In this document: one piece after another, positions 34,335 through 42,664 of the stretch
How positions within the stretch are numbered: the stretch's first letter is position 1
Layout: each line of letters begins with the position of its first letter
Source: a virus
Length of the DNA stretch: 64,000 nucleotides
Strand: one strand, 5' to 3'
Virus record (IMG/VR): IMGVR_UViG_3300017917_003093
Coordinates: 1-64,000 of that record
The notes under the pieces: generated by a model
The model's input: only the letters and a program-made list of their open reading frames with translations
Databases searched by the model: none
What the model was told of the DNA's origin: nothing
Position numbers and translations under genes: made by a program

Positions 34335-34341
34335 ATAAATA
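34335..34341 (+). promoter_or_regulatory. Late promoter box, full T4 consensus TATAAATA
   Basis: TATAAATA at 34334-34341, identical to the T4 late consensus; 5 nt before the ATG at 34347. Confidence 0.7.
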
Positions 34342-34346
34342 TCGGC

Positions 34347-35111
34347 ATGAAAAAGATTGTTTTAGTAACCGGCGGCTTTGATCCTTTGCACAGTGGGCAT
34401 ATTGCCTATTTTAACGAAGCAAAAAAACTAGGAGACATCTTGGTAGTAGGAGTCAACAGCGATGCTTGGCTCACACGCAAGAAAGGCGCACCTTTCTTGC
34501 CACTGCTGGAACGCACTAACATCGTGCGCAATCTGCACATGGTCGATTATGTGATAGATTTTGATGATTCGGATGGCTCTGCTCGACGTGCCATTACCAT
34601 GGTTCGTCAAAGTTATCCCCGAGACACCATTGTGTTTGCCAACGGAGGCGATCGCACCGACAACAACATTCCAGAGATGGATGTAGCCGATGACAATGTG
34701 AAGTTTGTGTTTGGTGTGGGAGGATTCAACAAAGCCAACTCCAGTTCATGGATTTTAGAAGAATGGAAAGCACCTTGTACCAAAAGACCTTGGGGATACT
34801 ATCGAGTGTTACACGATGTGGCAGGCACCAAGGTCAAAGAACTCACAGTGGAGCCAGGTCAAAGACTTAGCATGCAACGTCATCAACAGCGGGCCGAGCA
34901 TTGGTTTGTTTCGGAAGGCACAGCCACAGTCTACACCATTGACAGAAAAAGTGATGCTGAACTCTTGGGAGAGTTTGGTACACATCAGCACATACATATA
35001 GATCGTGGCGAATGGCATCAACTGTGTAATCTCACGGATGAGCCTTTGCGGGTGGTAGAAATACAGTACGGCGATAGTTGCGTGGAAAATGACATAGAAA
35101 GAAAACCATGA
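34347..35111 (+). CDS. Cytidylyltransferase-cupin fusion
   Basis: 254 residues. Residues 1-140 are a nucleotidyltransferase of the RfaE/TagD type: VTGGFDPLHSGHI (7-19, the GxFDxxHxGH motif), VVGVNSDAW and, near 130, KANSSSWIL in place of ISSTxxR. Residues 147-254 are a type II phosphomannose isomerase-like cupin: RPWGYYRVL, KELTVEPGQRLSMQRHQQR, EHWFVSEG and IDRGEWHQLCN. Together they suggest activation of a sugar phosphate with CTP or ATP plus isomerisation or sensing, to supply donors to nearby glycosyltransferases. I know of no standard name for the fusion. Confidence 0.82.
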   Translation: MKKIVLVTGGFDPLHSGHIAYFNEAKKLGDILVVGVNSDAWLTRKKGAPFLPLLERTNIVRNLHMVDYVIDFDDSDGSARRAITMVRQSYPRDTIVFANGGDRTDNNIPEMDVADDNVKFVFGVGGFNKANSSSWILEEWKAPCTKRPWGYYRVLHDVAGTKVKELTVEPGQRLSMQRHQQRAEHWFVSEGTATVYTIDRKSDAELLGEFGTHQHIHIDRGEWHQLCNLTDEPLRVVEIQYGDSCVENDIERKP

Positions 35112-35794
35112 CACCTATTCCAATTTTCATAGGGTATGATCCTAGAGAAGCAGTGGCTTATCATACCTGTGTCAACAGTATAATCCGACATGCCAGCCAA
35201 CCAGTGGCTATCATGCCCTTGGCATTGAATTTGTTTACCGACTACACAGAAACCCACACTGACGGATCAAATCATTTTATCTATTCTAGATTTCTAGTAC
35301 CTCATCTCATGAGTTATCTAGGATGGGCTATATTCATTGATGGAGACATGATCCTACGCGATGACATCGTGAAACTTTGGAATCTCCGAGAAGGCAACAA
35401 GGATGTCATGGTAGTCAAGCATGATTACAAGACTCGCATGCCAATAAAATATCTTGGTTCCAAAAACGAAGATTATCCACGCAAAAACTGGTCGAGCGTG
35501 ATCTTGTGGAACTGCTCATCTTGGCCCAACCGGAGACTCACTCCAGAATTTATACAATCGGCTACCGGAGCACAACTACATCGTTTCTCTTGGGTGACCG
35601 ATGATCGCATAGGTGAATTGCCCATTGAATGGAACTGGTTACCGGATGAATTTGGAGCCAACCCTGATGCCAAGCTGTTGCACTATACCCTGGGTACACC
35701 TTGTTTCCATGAGTTTGCTGACACTCCGCAAGCAGAGGAGTGGCACAGAGAGCACATGCTCACAGATTACTGTCTACAACGCACACAAAAATGA
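35108..35794 (+). CDS. Glycosyltransferase family 8-like
   Basis: 228 residues. IFIGYDPREAVAYHTCVNSI opens a GT-A fold; FIDGDMIL holds the DxD metal site at 78-80; SSVILWNCSSW and ELPIEWNW follow as acceptor and donor loops, and KLLHYTLGTP gives the late His of retaining GT8 enzymes. It likely transfers a hexose to a surface glycan. Coupled to its neighbours by 4-nt overlaps. Confidence 0.77.
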   Translation: MTPIPIFIGYDPREAVAYHTCVNSIIRHASQPVAIMPLALNLFTDYTETHTDGSNHFIYSRFLVPHLMSYLGWAIFIDGDMILRDDIVKLWNLREGNKDVMVVKHDYKTRMPIKYLGSKNEDYPRKNWSSVILWNCSSWPNRRLTPEFIQSATGAQLHRFSWVTDDRIGELPIEWNWLPDEFGANPDAKLLHYTLGTPCFHEFADTPQAEEWHREHMLTDYCLQRTQK

Positions 35795-36603
35795 TTGATC
35801 ACCCCGATCAAGTGTTGTGTATTGATCGCAAATCCCCGCACAGCACAGTTGACCCAAGACAGACGGCATTTGTCAATAGATTTGCTGCAGGATGTCATGG
35901 AGTAGTGACCAGTCTTATAGAGGCCCGCAGTGCTCCTTTGTCCAATCCTTGGTGCATACGTGGCATGAAATATGCGTTGGCAGTGGCCGAATGCATAGAC
36001 TCCAAACGCACATTGTACTACATCGACAATGGGTATTTTGGCAATCAAGACAAAAAAATCTATTTTAGAATCATCAAAGACGATGTGCATGACACTCGGC
36101 CCATTATAGCTCGAGACCGAACAAGATTGGATCTTTGTCAGATAAATCTAAAAAAGTTTACCACTGGAAGAAAAATCTTAATAGCCCCGCCCAGTGCAAA
36201 AAGTTTTACCATGTGGGCCATTGATCAGGATCAGTGGATTCAAGAAACTATGGACGAAATCAAACGTCACACAGATCGGCCTATTGAAATACGCATGAAA
36301 CGTCCTAGGACTGAACGCTTGGCTGTGGATACCATGGAGCAGGCTCTAGCAGATGACATACATTGCCTAGTGACCTACAACAGTGTGGCAGCATGTGAAG
36401 CCATAATGCTGGGTAAACCTGCCATCACTTTGGGACCAAATGCAGCCTGTCAACTATCATCCCATCGCATTGAAGACATAGAAACACCCCACATACCTTC
36501 ACTAGATGAACGCGAAGCATGGCTTCGCCATCTCAGCTACAGTCAGTTTACGTTTGATGAAATGAGCAACGGATACGCCTGGCGTATTCTAAATGAACGG
36601 TAA
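35791..36603 (+). CDS. GT-B-like phage glycan protein, paralogue 2 of 5
   Basis: 270 residues from the ATG at 35791 (ATGA with the previous stop). Family motifs: HTDRPIEIRMKRP, then HCLVTYNSVAACEAIMLGKPA, IEDIETPHIPSLDEREAW and LSYSQFTFDEMSNGYAW. The order matches the other four paralogues, and the S/N-x-EA...G-x-P stretch resembles the nucleotide-binding end of GT-B glycosyltransferases. The 3' end converges with and overlaps the next paralogue by 15 bp. Confidence 0.58.
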   Translation: MIDHPDQVLCIDRKSPHSTVDPRQTAFVNRFAAGCHGVVTSLIEARSAPLSNPWCIRGMKYALAVAECIDSKRTLYYIDNGYFGNQDKKIYFRIIKDDVHDTRPIIARDRTRLDLCQINLKKFTTGRKILIAPPSAKSFTMWAIDQDQWIQETMDEIKRHTDRPIEIRMKRPRTERLAVDTMEQALADDIHCLVTYNSVAACEAIMLGKPAITLGPNAACQLSSHRIEDIETPHIPSLDEREAWLRHLSYSQFTFDEMSNGYAWRILNER

Positions 36604-37488
36604 GAATCGCTGATAGATCGCACCGGTTGCGCTTTCCTCGTCAGTCCAGTGTGCAGCGCTGAGATCGTGCAACCATTGTGTTCTATCTGGCATAACTGGT
36701 GATTCGATTTGATTCAAGTCTTGGTTGGCCACAGACCAGGCCACACAATCATCATCAGTGGCAAACACAGGAATACCAGCCAACGCTGCTGCTACACTGC
36801 TGGAACTGTTGCAAAATACTGCTGCCCAAGCTCCTGCTAGATCTTGTTGTAGACTGCGACTTGGTGCACTTTGGCTTACTCCCGACAATGCAGTCAGCTC
36901 TTTTAGGTCCATGTGATGTTTTGGGTGTGGACGTATCACAATGGGTCTGGTGGTAATGGATCTCAATCGTCGCACAGTCTGCTCGGTCCAATGAGTCATA
37001 TCCGTTCCTTTCATTGACCAACCTCCGTCGCGTTGTAGGCACACTAATATATGATCTCCACGATCTCTCCAAGGGCGTAGATCAAGTTCCAGATGTTGTT
37101 TTATGCGGTGCCATTTAGAAGCATCACTGTTGGTGTTGGCATAGTTGTTGGTGTTGTAAAACACTCCGTCAAGACTGTAGCGTAAAAAATAACTTTCAGG
37201 ATCTGCAAACTTAAAACAACTGGCATCAACAGGCATGACATGATTGCCTGTTCGTCGTTGATGGTCTATCACATTCTGTCGTAGTTGTATGTGTGGTCCA
37301 CGTATGGTAGTACCAACCCAACCCAGTATCACAGCTAATCTACAAGGTACTACCTGTGTCTGTGTTTGAGTCAACACCCGAGCACCTTGAGCCTGGGCAC
37401 CAGTAACAAAAGCTCGCAGTACTTCAACTTTGCGATTGCGGTCAGAGATCCTGGGTAAACTAGAAAGATAAACTACAACATCATACAT
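36589..37488 (-). CDS. GT-B-like phage glycan protein, paralogue 3 of 5
   Basis: 299 residues. The N-terminal half has VLRAFVTGAQAQG and RLAVILGWVGTTIRGPHIQL (DUF-like Rossmann segment). Family motifs follow: TTRPIVIRPHPKHH, AAVFCNSSSSVAAALAGIP, VMPDRTQW and LSAAHWTDEESATG. RPHPKH is the clearest version of the R-P-H-P motif that binds phosphate in GT-B/CMP-sugar-type enzymes. Its start overlaps the end of paralogue 4 by 8 bp, so the two are co-transcribed leftward. Confidence 0.62.
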   Translation of the reverse strand: MYDVVVYLSSLPRISDRNRKVEVLRAFVTGAQAQGARVLTQTQTQVVPCRLAVILGWVGTTIRGPHIQLRQNVIDHQRRTGNHVMPVDASCFKFADPESYFLRYSLDGVFYNTNNYANTNSDASKWHRIKQHLELDLRPWRDRGDHILVCLQRDGGWSMKGTDMTHWTEQTVRRLRSITTRPIVIRPHPKHHMDLKELTALSGVSQSAPSRSLQQDLAGAWAAVFCNSSSSVAAALAGIPVFATDDDCVAWSVANQDLNQIESPVMPDRTQWLHDLSAAHWTDEESATGAIYQRFLPFI

Positions 37489-38557
37489 GATAACGTTTTG
37501 TCAACTCCAAGGCAGTTCCGTCAAACATTTCTTTTTTGGTGAATTGGCTGTAGCTCAATGCACACAACCAGTTACCGATGGACCCACGATATAGGTCATT
37601 GATGTCTGATATTCGAGTGCGAGCCACAGATTGTGAAATGTGTTGGTTCAATGTGATGACAGGAATCCCGGCCCATACCGCTTCTATGGCAGAACAACTG
37701 GCATCGACAACTACACAATAATAATCGGATTCTCTTAGATGATTGTAAAGATTGTCACGAGTTTTACGATCAGGATTCTTGGGTCTAAACACCACTGGTC
37801 GATTGGTGTGTAACTGTAGTTCTGCCAGCACACGATGCTTCCATTGTTCTAGACTGGTGCCAAATAACTGATGATGAGATTGGCTGTTTTCGATAACTAA
37901 AACAGCCTCACCGTCGCGCCTCCAAGGTGACGGCATGCTGGGCAACAGATGTAATCTATCAGCAGGATAGTAGATTTTTTTGCCTAGAGCATGGTGTATA
38001 TGATTGGCTACCAGTCTATGAAAAGTTTTGGCACCAGTTAAAAAGTTGGTGTAACCAGTATCAACAAACCAAAATGGTAACTGATTGGCCATGCGATGTT
38101 GCAACAATGTTTCGTTGTTGAGTATGTTTCTTATCAATACGTTGCGATCGTCTGGTATCGGATCTCCGGAAATGGTCCATATTGGATCATCAGTGAACTG
38201 GGGAGCAAGATTTTTTATAAAATCTTTTTTAGAAGACTTGAGATACAGATCTATCAGATATTGATGATCTATGCCCAGATCATCGAACTTGTTAGCCAAC
38301 CAGCGGATCACAGGACGATATTTGTTTTTGTATGCTCCAACCACTTCGTCTTTGTAGCATTCGACATCCTGTCTTAACAGTTGATTGACTGTGGCAAAAT
38401 CCACTTCGATCAGTCCAGATTTGACCTGTCGTAGTTGCATCTTGTCAAGGTACTGGGTGGTATTAGCCCAGGAAGGTCGTAGTTGGTTGAGATGTTCGGA
38501 TATGAGCTGTTTGGCCAACCCAACCACGGCCTCTTCTCGGTTCAGTACAAGATACAT
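37481..38557 (-). CDS. GT-B-like phage glycan protein, paralogue 4 of 5
   Basis: 358 residues, the longest copy. About 90 extra helical residues at the N terminus precede the shared part: HTNRPVVFRPKNPDRK, CVVVDASCSAIEAVWAGIPVI, IGNWLCALSYSQFTKKEMFDGTA. The SQFTxxE..xGxA ending is nearly the same as in paralogue 2 although the genes lie on opposite strands. It follows the FkbM gene by 1 nt. Confidence 0.58.
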   Translation of the reverse strand: MYLVLNREEAVVGLAKQLISEHLNQLRPSWANTTQYLDKMQLRQVKSGLIEVDFATVNQLLRQDVECYKDEVVGAYKNKYRPVIRWLANKFDDLGIDHQYLIDLYLKSSKKDFIKNLAPQFTDDPIWTISGDPIPDDRNVLIRNILNNETLLQHRMANQLPFWFVDTGYTNFLTGAKTFHRLVANHIHHALGKKIYYPADRLHLLPSMPSPWRRDGEAVLVIENSQSHHQLFGTSLEQWKHRVLAELQLHTNRPVVFRPKNPDRKTRDNLYNHLRESDYYCVVVDASCSAIEAVWAGIPVITLNQHISQSVARTRISDINDLYRGSIGNWLCALSYSQFTKKEMFDGTALELTKRYHV

Positions 38558-38558
38558 T

Positions 38559-39209
38559 TTACCAACCCAAGATTACGTCGTTTCTTATACGGTCTAGCTC
38601 TCGTGCGCCCCATTGCTTCAGCAGATCTACCGCTTCATATTGTGTAAAACGTGTTATGCCAGTGTCTTTGTGCAGTTTTTGTTCCACTACCATGATTGGT
38701 CGATGGGTCTTGATGGTCTGTTCTGCGCCTAGCAGTATGTTGTATTCAAATCCTTCGCAATCAATTTTGCAATAATCAAACTTGGGCAATGCCAGAGCAT
38801 CCAGCCGGTGCATGGGTATGCTTCCTTGACCTCGGCTGTCTAGGTTCACATGACTGTGTCCGGTGTTTTCTGCTGTGATGTTCATGTCTATCATGGTATC
38901 TTCATTGCCCAATGCACATTCACGTAGATCTAGATTGTCTCGAGGTACATTTAGTTTCAAGCATTGTCTAAAATCAGCTACAGGTTCAAACGCAATGACT
39001 TGATCAAAGTACAAAGACAAATCTCTACACCATAGTCCTACATTGGCACCAATGTCTACAGCGATGCCTCTATTGGGAGTGAGTTCAATACTACGTCGAC
39101 GCACAGGCTCTTGATATACTGCACCACCACCTTTTTTGATATTTTTGGCTAGCATTCCTGCGAAGTGGGTGTCTTGGTCAGGAAACCACCATCCGTGAGC
39201 TTGATACAT
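38559..39209 (-). CDS. FkbM-family methyltransferase (copy 2)
   Basis: 216 residues. AVDIGANVGLW at 50-60, VIAFEPVADFRQCLKLNV (71-88) and YCKIDCEGFEYNILLGAE form a textbook FkbM pattern. It is only moderately similar to copy 1 (VQAGGNCGFY in place of VDIGANVGLW), so it probably acts on a different sugar position. Middle gene of a leftward four-gene unit. Confidence 0.83.
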   Translation of the reverse strand: MYQAHGWWFPDQDTHFAGMLAKNIKKGGGAVYQEPVRRRSIELTPNRGIAVDIGANVGLWCRDLSLYFDQVIAFEPVADFRQCLKLNVPRDNLDLRECALGNEDTMIDMNITAENTGHSHVNLDSRGQGSIPMHRLDALALPKFDYCKIDCEGFEYNILLGAEQTIKTHRPIMVVEQKLHKDTGITRFTQYEAVDLLKQWGARELDRIRNDVILGW

Positions 39210-39210
39210 G

Positions 39211-40035
39211 TTATCGTCTTCCTTTGCTTAACACCTGAGACCAGTAAGGGTTGTCTTGATGCATGACTACTTCTTTGGGTTTAGAATGTCCTTCATTCTT
39301 TCGATCTCCTTTGACATGGTCCATATATCGTCCTAGTTCTGAATTTATAAAAGGATGCCCGGCCAGACCCTTGTCGTTGACACTGGGATTTAGATTAAAA
39401 AACTTGTTGTGATTTTGATATCTTTTGCGTACCACGTCCCAGATATAACTGTCGTGCCATTCTCGTTCTTCAAATATTTTATCAGTGTTATACATGCTCA
39501 CAAACTCCTTTATGAAGTTTCGTGTCTGTGCGTGATCTAGATTGTAACCTACCCAACCGCATTCGCTGTGATAACGTTCGCCGCGCCCTAGATAACTGAT
39601 CATGGCATCCGAGGGACAAACAGTTTCTAACCATAACAGCGGCACCGGAGCATGAGTGTGGGTGTCTGCGTCCAACCAAATCATGTAACCACCGTCTAGA
39701 GACTTTTCACACAAGCTGACTGAAAATACTTTGTAACAGAATCTCACTGCATTCCATCTGAATGCTTTTTTTGGATTCCAGGTTTCGGCAGGTCCAGCTT
39801 GACCATGTGCCAGCGGGTTGTTTCGGTGTCGTTCCACAAAGGATCTAAGATTTGGGCTCACGGCCAATAGATCATATACATGAGTATTGGACCTGGTGAT
39901 ACGAGGCTGACAGTTTTCAGCGCAAACTACAAGATCTACTTCGGCAGGCCACAGGCGCTCAAAAGTTTCTATCATGCGCTGACCGTATTGTTTTAGACCT
40001 GATTCGTTGAAGGAGGTAACTACAGTATATTTCAT
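39211..40035 (-). CDS. Putative GT-A glycosyltransferase
   Basis: 274 residues. YTVVTSFNESGLKQYGQRMI starts a GT-A-like Rossmann region; MIWLDADTHTH has the DxD at 122-124; NPKKAFRWNAVRFCYKVFS and GWVGYNLDHAQTR follow. The pattern is familiar from glycosyltransferases carried by T4-like aquatic phages. Donor and acceptor are unknown. A minus-strand late box ends 6 nt before the ATG. The gene is divergent from paralogue 5, only 12 bp apart. Confidence 0.68.
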   Translation of the reverse strand: MKYTVVTSFNESGLKQYGQRMIETFERLWPAEVDLVVCAENCQPRITRSNTHVYDLLAVSPNLRSFVERHRNNPLAHGQAGPAETWNPKKAFRWNAVRFCYKVFSVSLCEKSLDGGYMIWLDADTHTHAPVPLLWLETVCPSDAMISYLGRGERYHSECGWVGYNLDHAQTRNFIKEFVSMYNTDKIFEEREWHDSYIWDVVRKRYQNHNKFFNLNPSVNDKGLAGHPFINSELGRYMDHVKGDRKNEGHSKPKEVVMHQDNPYWSQVLSKGRR

Positions 40036-40041
40036 CCTGGA

Positions 40042-40048
40042 TATTTAG
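40042..40048 (-). promoter_or_regulatory. Late promoter box CTAAATA (minus strand)
   Basis: Six nt before the ATG at 40035. Its last base is the first base of the divergent GTG start at 40048. Confidence 0.6.
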
Positions 40049-40908
40049 TGATCAAATCAGTGGCCTATTTTCCTTTGCAGTGTGCTCAAAACAGCGGTCC
40101 AGTCATGACGGCTGTATTAGATTCCCTGCATCGCGCAGGTATACACGCCCAAGAAAACAGCCGGTCTTCAGATGCGGCTATAATATGGTCGGTACTGTGG
40201 GCAGGCCGCATGGCCCCAAATCAAGAGGTATGGAATCATTACAGACAACTCAATCGGCCTGTGATAGTGATAGACGTGGGTGCCTTATATCGAGGTGAAA
40301 CCTGGAAGATAGCTCTGAACTCTATCACAGCCCAGGGCTATTATGGACATACCGAAAACCTTGACTGGGATCGCCCGCGTCGTTTAGGCATAACAGAAGC
40401 TGTGAACTTTACCAGAAATCCCAACATCGTGATCGCAGCACAGCATGCTCAAAGCCTACAGGTGGCTGATCTGGTCAGCGTAGAATCATGGATAGTGGAG
40501 CAGGTGGAAAAACTTAGGAAAGTCACTGACCGACCCATTGTAGTCCGACCGCATCCTAGAAGTGCATTGAACACAGCCAAACTGGCAAGTTTGCCTGGTG
40601 ATATTGTTATTGAACAACCTAAAAAAATCATCAATACCTATGACAGTTACAATCTAGTATTTGATTGTCACGCTCTTGTCAATCACAACTCAGGCCCGGG
40701 AATACAGGCTGCGTTGGCAGGTACCCGTCCCATAGTGGATACCAGCAGCCTGGCACATCCTGTGTCGATCTCGATTCAGGATATTGACAAACCTTACAAC
40801 ATAGATCGACACCAATGGTTGGTTGAAATTTGTCACACCGAATATACCTTAGAAGAAATCAAACAAGGCCTATGGCTACAACGATTACAAACTCAACTGG
40901 ACCTATAG
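40048..40908 (+). CDS. GT-B-like phage glycan protein, paralogue 5 of 5
   Basis: 286 residues, GTG start. The N-terminal half (PVIVIDVGALYRGETWKIAL) aligns in style with paralogue 3. Family motifs: VTDRPIVVRPHPRS, HALVNHNSGPGIQAALAGTRP, ISIQDIDKPYNIDRHQW and ICHTEYTLEEIKQG. R-P-H-P and the G-P-G-x-Q-A-A-L-A-G stretch suggest a GT-B donor site. No promoter is evident for this start, which abuts a divergent late box. It overlaps the next gene by 37 bp. Confidence 0.6.
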   Translation: MIKSVAYFPLQCAQNSGPVMTAVLDSLHRAGIHAQENSRSSDAAIIWSVLWAGRMAPNQEVWNHYRQLNRPVIVIDVGALYRGETWKIALNSITAQGYYGHTENLDWDRPRRLGITEAVNFTRNPNIVIAAQHAQSLQVADLVSVESWIVEQVEKLRKVTDRPIVVRPHPRSALNTAKLASLPGDIVIEQPKKIINTYDSYNLVFDCHALVNHNSGPGIQAALAGTRPIVDTSSLAHPVSISIQDIDKPYNIDRHQWLVEICHTEYTLEEIKQGLWLQRLQTQLDL

Positions 40909-41606
40909 ACTGCGCCTGTGTGATACATGGCACAGCCTATGATTGGACCTATGTAGAACGTCTGCACAACATGTTGAGTAGACACATCACTCCAGGTATC
41001 CGACTGCATGTGTATACCGAATCAGAAAGACCAGTTCCTGCTCCTATGATCAAACATGAGCTTGAACCCTGGAATATAACTCGGGCTCGTCGCGGATGGT
41101 GGTACAAGATGCAGATGTTTAATTCTGCGCATCACTCTGGTCCGTTGCTATATTTTGATCTGGATACCGTGATAGTCAGCAACATTGATTGGATATGGCA
41201 ACAACCATTGAAATATTTCTGGGCAGTGCGTGATTTCAAATACCTCTGGCGCCCAACACATACTGGTATCAACAGCAGCGTGATGTGGTGGGATACTTCA
41301 AAGTATCACAAAGTTTGGCAAGATTTTTGTCAACAGGATCTACAACAGATTATGCGTCGTTATCACGGAGACCAAGATTATATCACCCAGGCGGTGGCCC
41401 AGAATCAACGTAGATTTTTACCTCAAGAACGAGTGCTGAGTTGGCGATGGCAATGCCAAGATGGTGGTTATGATTTCCGGCGCCGTCGAGGGCACACACC
41501 GGGCACAGGCACCACGCTCACCGACATGGCCAGTGTTCTGGTGTTTCATGGCAACCCCAAACCAAACCAAGTAGCAGATAAATTGGTACAAGCCCACTGG
41601 TGCTAA
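40872..41606 (+). CDS. Putative GT-A glycosyltransferase (second)
   Basis: 244 residues from the ATG at 40872. CACVIHGTAYDWTYVERLHN, the GWWYKMQMF segment (75-83), LLYFDLDTVIV with DLD at 96-98, and INSSVMWWDTS are typical of a phage GT-A family. The 37-bp overlap with the upstream gene is unusual in this genome but supported by the unbroken motif set. Last gene of the carbohydrate island. Confidence 0.68.
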   Translation: MATTITNSTGPIDCACVIHGTAYDWTYVERLHNMLSRHITPGIRLHVYTESERPVPAPMIKHELEPWNITRARRGWWYKMQMFNSAHHSGPLLYFDLDTVIVSNIDWIWQQPLKYFWAVRDFKYLWRPTHTGINSSVMWWDTSKYHKVWQDFCQQDLQQIMRRYHGDQDYITQAVAQNQRRFLPQERVLSWRWQCQDGGYDFRRRRGHTPGTGTTLTDMASVLVFHGNPKPNQVADKLVQAHWC

Positions 41607-41612
41607 TAAATA
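41606..41612 (+). promoter_or_regulatory. Late promoter box ATAAATA
   Basis: Begins in the TAA stop of the preceding gene; 17 nt before the TTG start at 41630, with AGGAG at 41619-41623. Confidence 0.6.
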
Positions 41613-41629
41613 GAATCCAGGAGACAACA

Positions 41630-42406
41630 TTGATAGAAAACAGAACTTATAGATTTTATGGTGTCGGGTGTGGTGTCACTCCGGTGTCGGTTACTGCCAC
41701 AGTGGGTGGTGATCAAGTATTTTCCGGCACGGTGCCCACACAGGATATCGATATCAAATCGCCCCCGTCGGCCAGCGAAATAAGAACAGTATTGTTTGAA
41801 ATAGCAAACAGTCGTGTCTATGGAACTCAGTTTCAAGGCAATGTTCCTGTCAAGTTGGAGGTCTCTGGTGGGGATGGCATAATCCTGGGGTACATAGAAT
41901 CAAACTGGTATTCTGGAAAAAGGAAAACAGACACCAAAGCAGGACAACCGGACAAATTCAATCTATGTTATTACGGTGTTCCAGCCAACAGCGAAACTAC
42001 CACAGATCCCAGATCTAGCGTGACTATCAATGGTGAAATCCAGGTTCCGCCCATGGTACCTTCTACCGGGTGTTGGAGATGGGTAATACCCACTCCTTGT
42101 ACCATCACTCACGATTGGAACATTGGTATAGGACAAGTTGGCGAAGTGTTGGGAAATATCGAATATTTTGCCGGAGACAGTTCCACTACTACGTTTGCTC
42201 TGCGTCAAGTGGTTCGATCATTGGATGACATTGAAGTTTCTTTGATATTAGAACCTTATGTACCTCCTGCACAGTTTGATACTCCACTGACTCCGGGAGT
42301 GGATTACACAGTGTCCGGCAACATGTTGACCTTCACAGTTCCACCACCGCCACCGCCTATGCCCGAATATGACGGCGTGCGAGTGACCTACAAAACCAAT
42401 CAATAA
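41630..42406 (+). CDS. Late structural-type protein, unknown
   Basis: 258 residues with a TTG start at 41630, chosen because AGGAG lies 6 nt upstream; an in-frame GTG at 41600 lacks such a site and overlaps the previous gene. The sequence is beta-rich with no Cys motif of note: YRFYGVGCGVTPVSVTATVGG, VLFEIANSRVYG, WRWVIPTPCTITHDWNIG and an end containing PPPPPPMPEYDGVRVTYKTNQ. The last segment resembles a beta-hairpin fibre or tail knob domain. A virion protein is inferred from the late promoter and composition. A terminator follows the stop directly. Confidence 0.55.
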   Translation: MIENRTYRFYGVGCGVTPVSVTATVGGDQVFSGTVPTQDIDIKSPPSASEIRTVLFEIANSRVYGTQFQGNVPVKLEVSGGDGIILGYIESNWYSGKRKTDTKAGQPDKFNLCYYGVPANSETTTDPRSSVTINGEIQVPPMVPSTGCWRWVIPTPCTITHDWNIGIGQVGEVLGNIEYFAGDSSTTTFALRQVVRSLDDIEVSLILEPYVPPAQFDTPLTPGVDYTVSGNMLTFTVPPPPPPMPEYDGVRVTYKTNQ

Positions 42407-42428
42407 CCCTGCCAAGAGCAGGGTTTTT
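42407..42428 (+). terminator. Intrinsic terminator
   Basis: CCCTGC pairs with GCAGGG around a 5-nt loop, followed by TTTTT, starting at the base after the TAA. Confidence 0.85.
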
Positions 42429-42433
42429 CATGG

Positions 42434-42462
42434 TTGACCAAAAATATCCATTTTGCTATACT
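42434..42462 (+). promoter_or_regulatory. Sigma70-like promoter upstream of non-coding stretch
   Basis: TTGACC (42434-42439), 17-bp spacer, TATACT (42457-42462) with TGC before it (extended -10). No gene starts for the next 200 nt. Confidence 0.75.
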
Positions 42463-42468
42463 CTAAAC

Positions 42469-42599
42469 ATGATAAGAAACATTTATCTCCGCCCCCGGCA
42501 GAAATCCAGGGTTTGTTGCACAAAAACAACAGTAAAGCCTAAGCCCGGGACAATGGATATCCATGGTTAGTACCCACTAACCTAGCAGCTACAAGGCGG
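42469..42599 (+). ncRNA. Candidate small structured RNA / long leader
   Basis: About 130 nt lie between two strong promoters and hold no convincing ORF. Visible structure: TGTTG...CAACA at 42513-42528, a 12-bp palindrome ATGGATATCCAT (42553-42564), and a perfect 7-bp stem GGTTAGT/ACTAACC with loop ACCC (42565-42582). CCCGG and CCGGG segments 60 nt apart can also pair. No T-tract marks its end, so the transcript may run into the AAA gene as a leader. The call rests on structure and promoter only. Confidence 0.4.
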
Positions 42600-42628
42600 T
42601 TGACAAAAAAACACCCATTTCGTATAAT
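42600..42628 (+). promoter_or_regulatory. Consensus sigma70 promoter for AAA ATPase
   Basis: TTGACA (42600-42605), 17-bp spacer, TATAAT (42623-42628): a perfect consensus promoter. AAGGAG precedes the ATG at 42665. Confidence 0.9.
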
Positions 42629-42664
42629 AGTATTATTAAAACAATGCACAAAGGAGCTAGTTGT

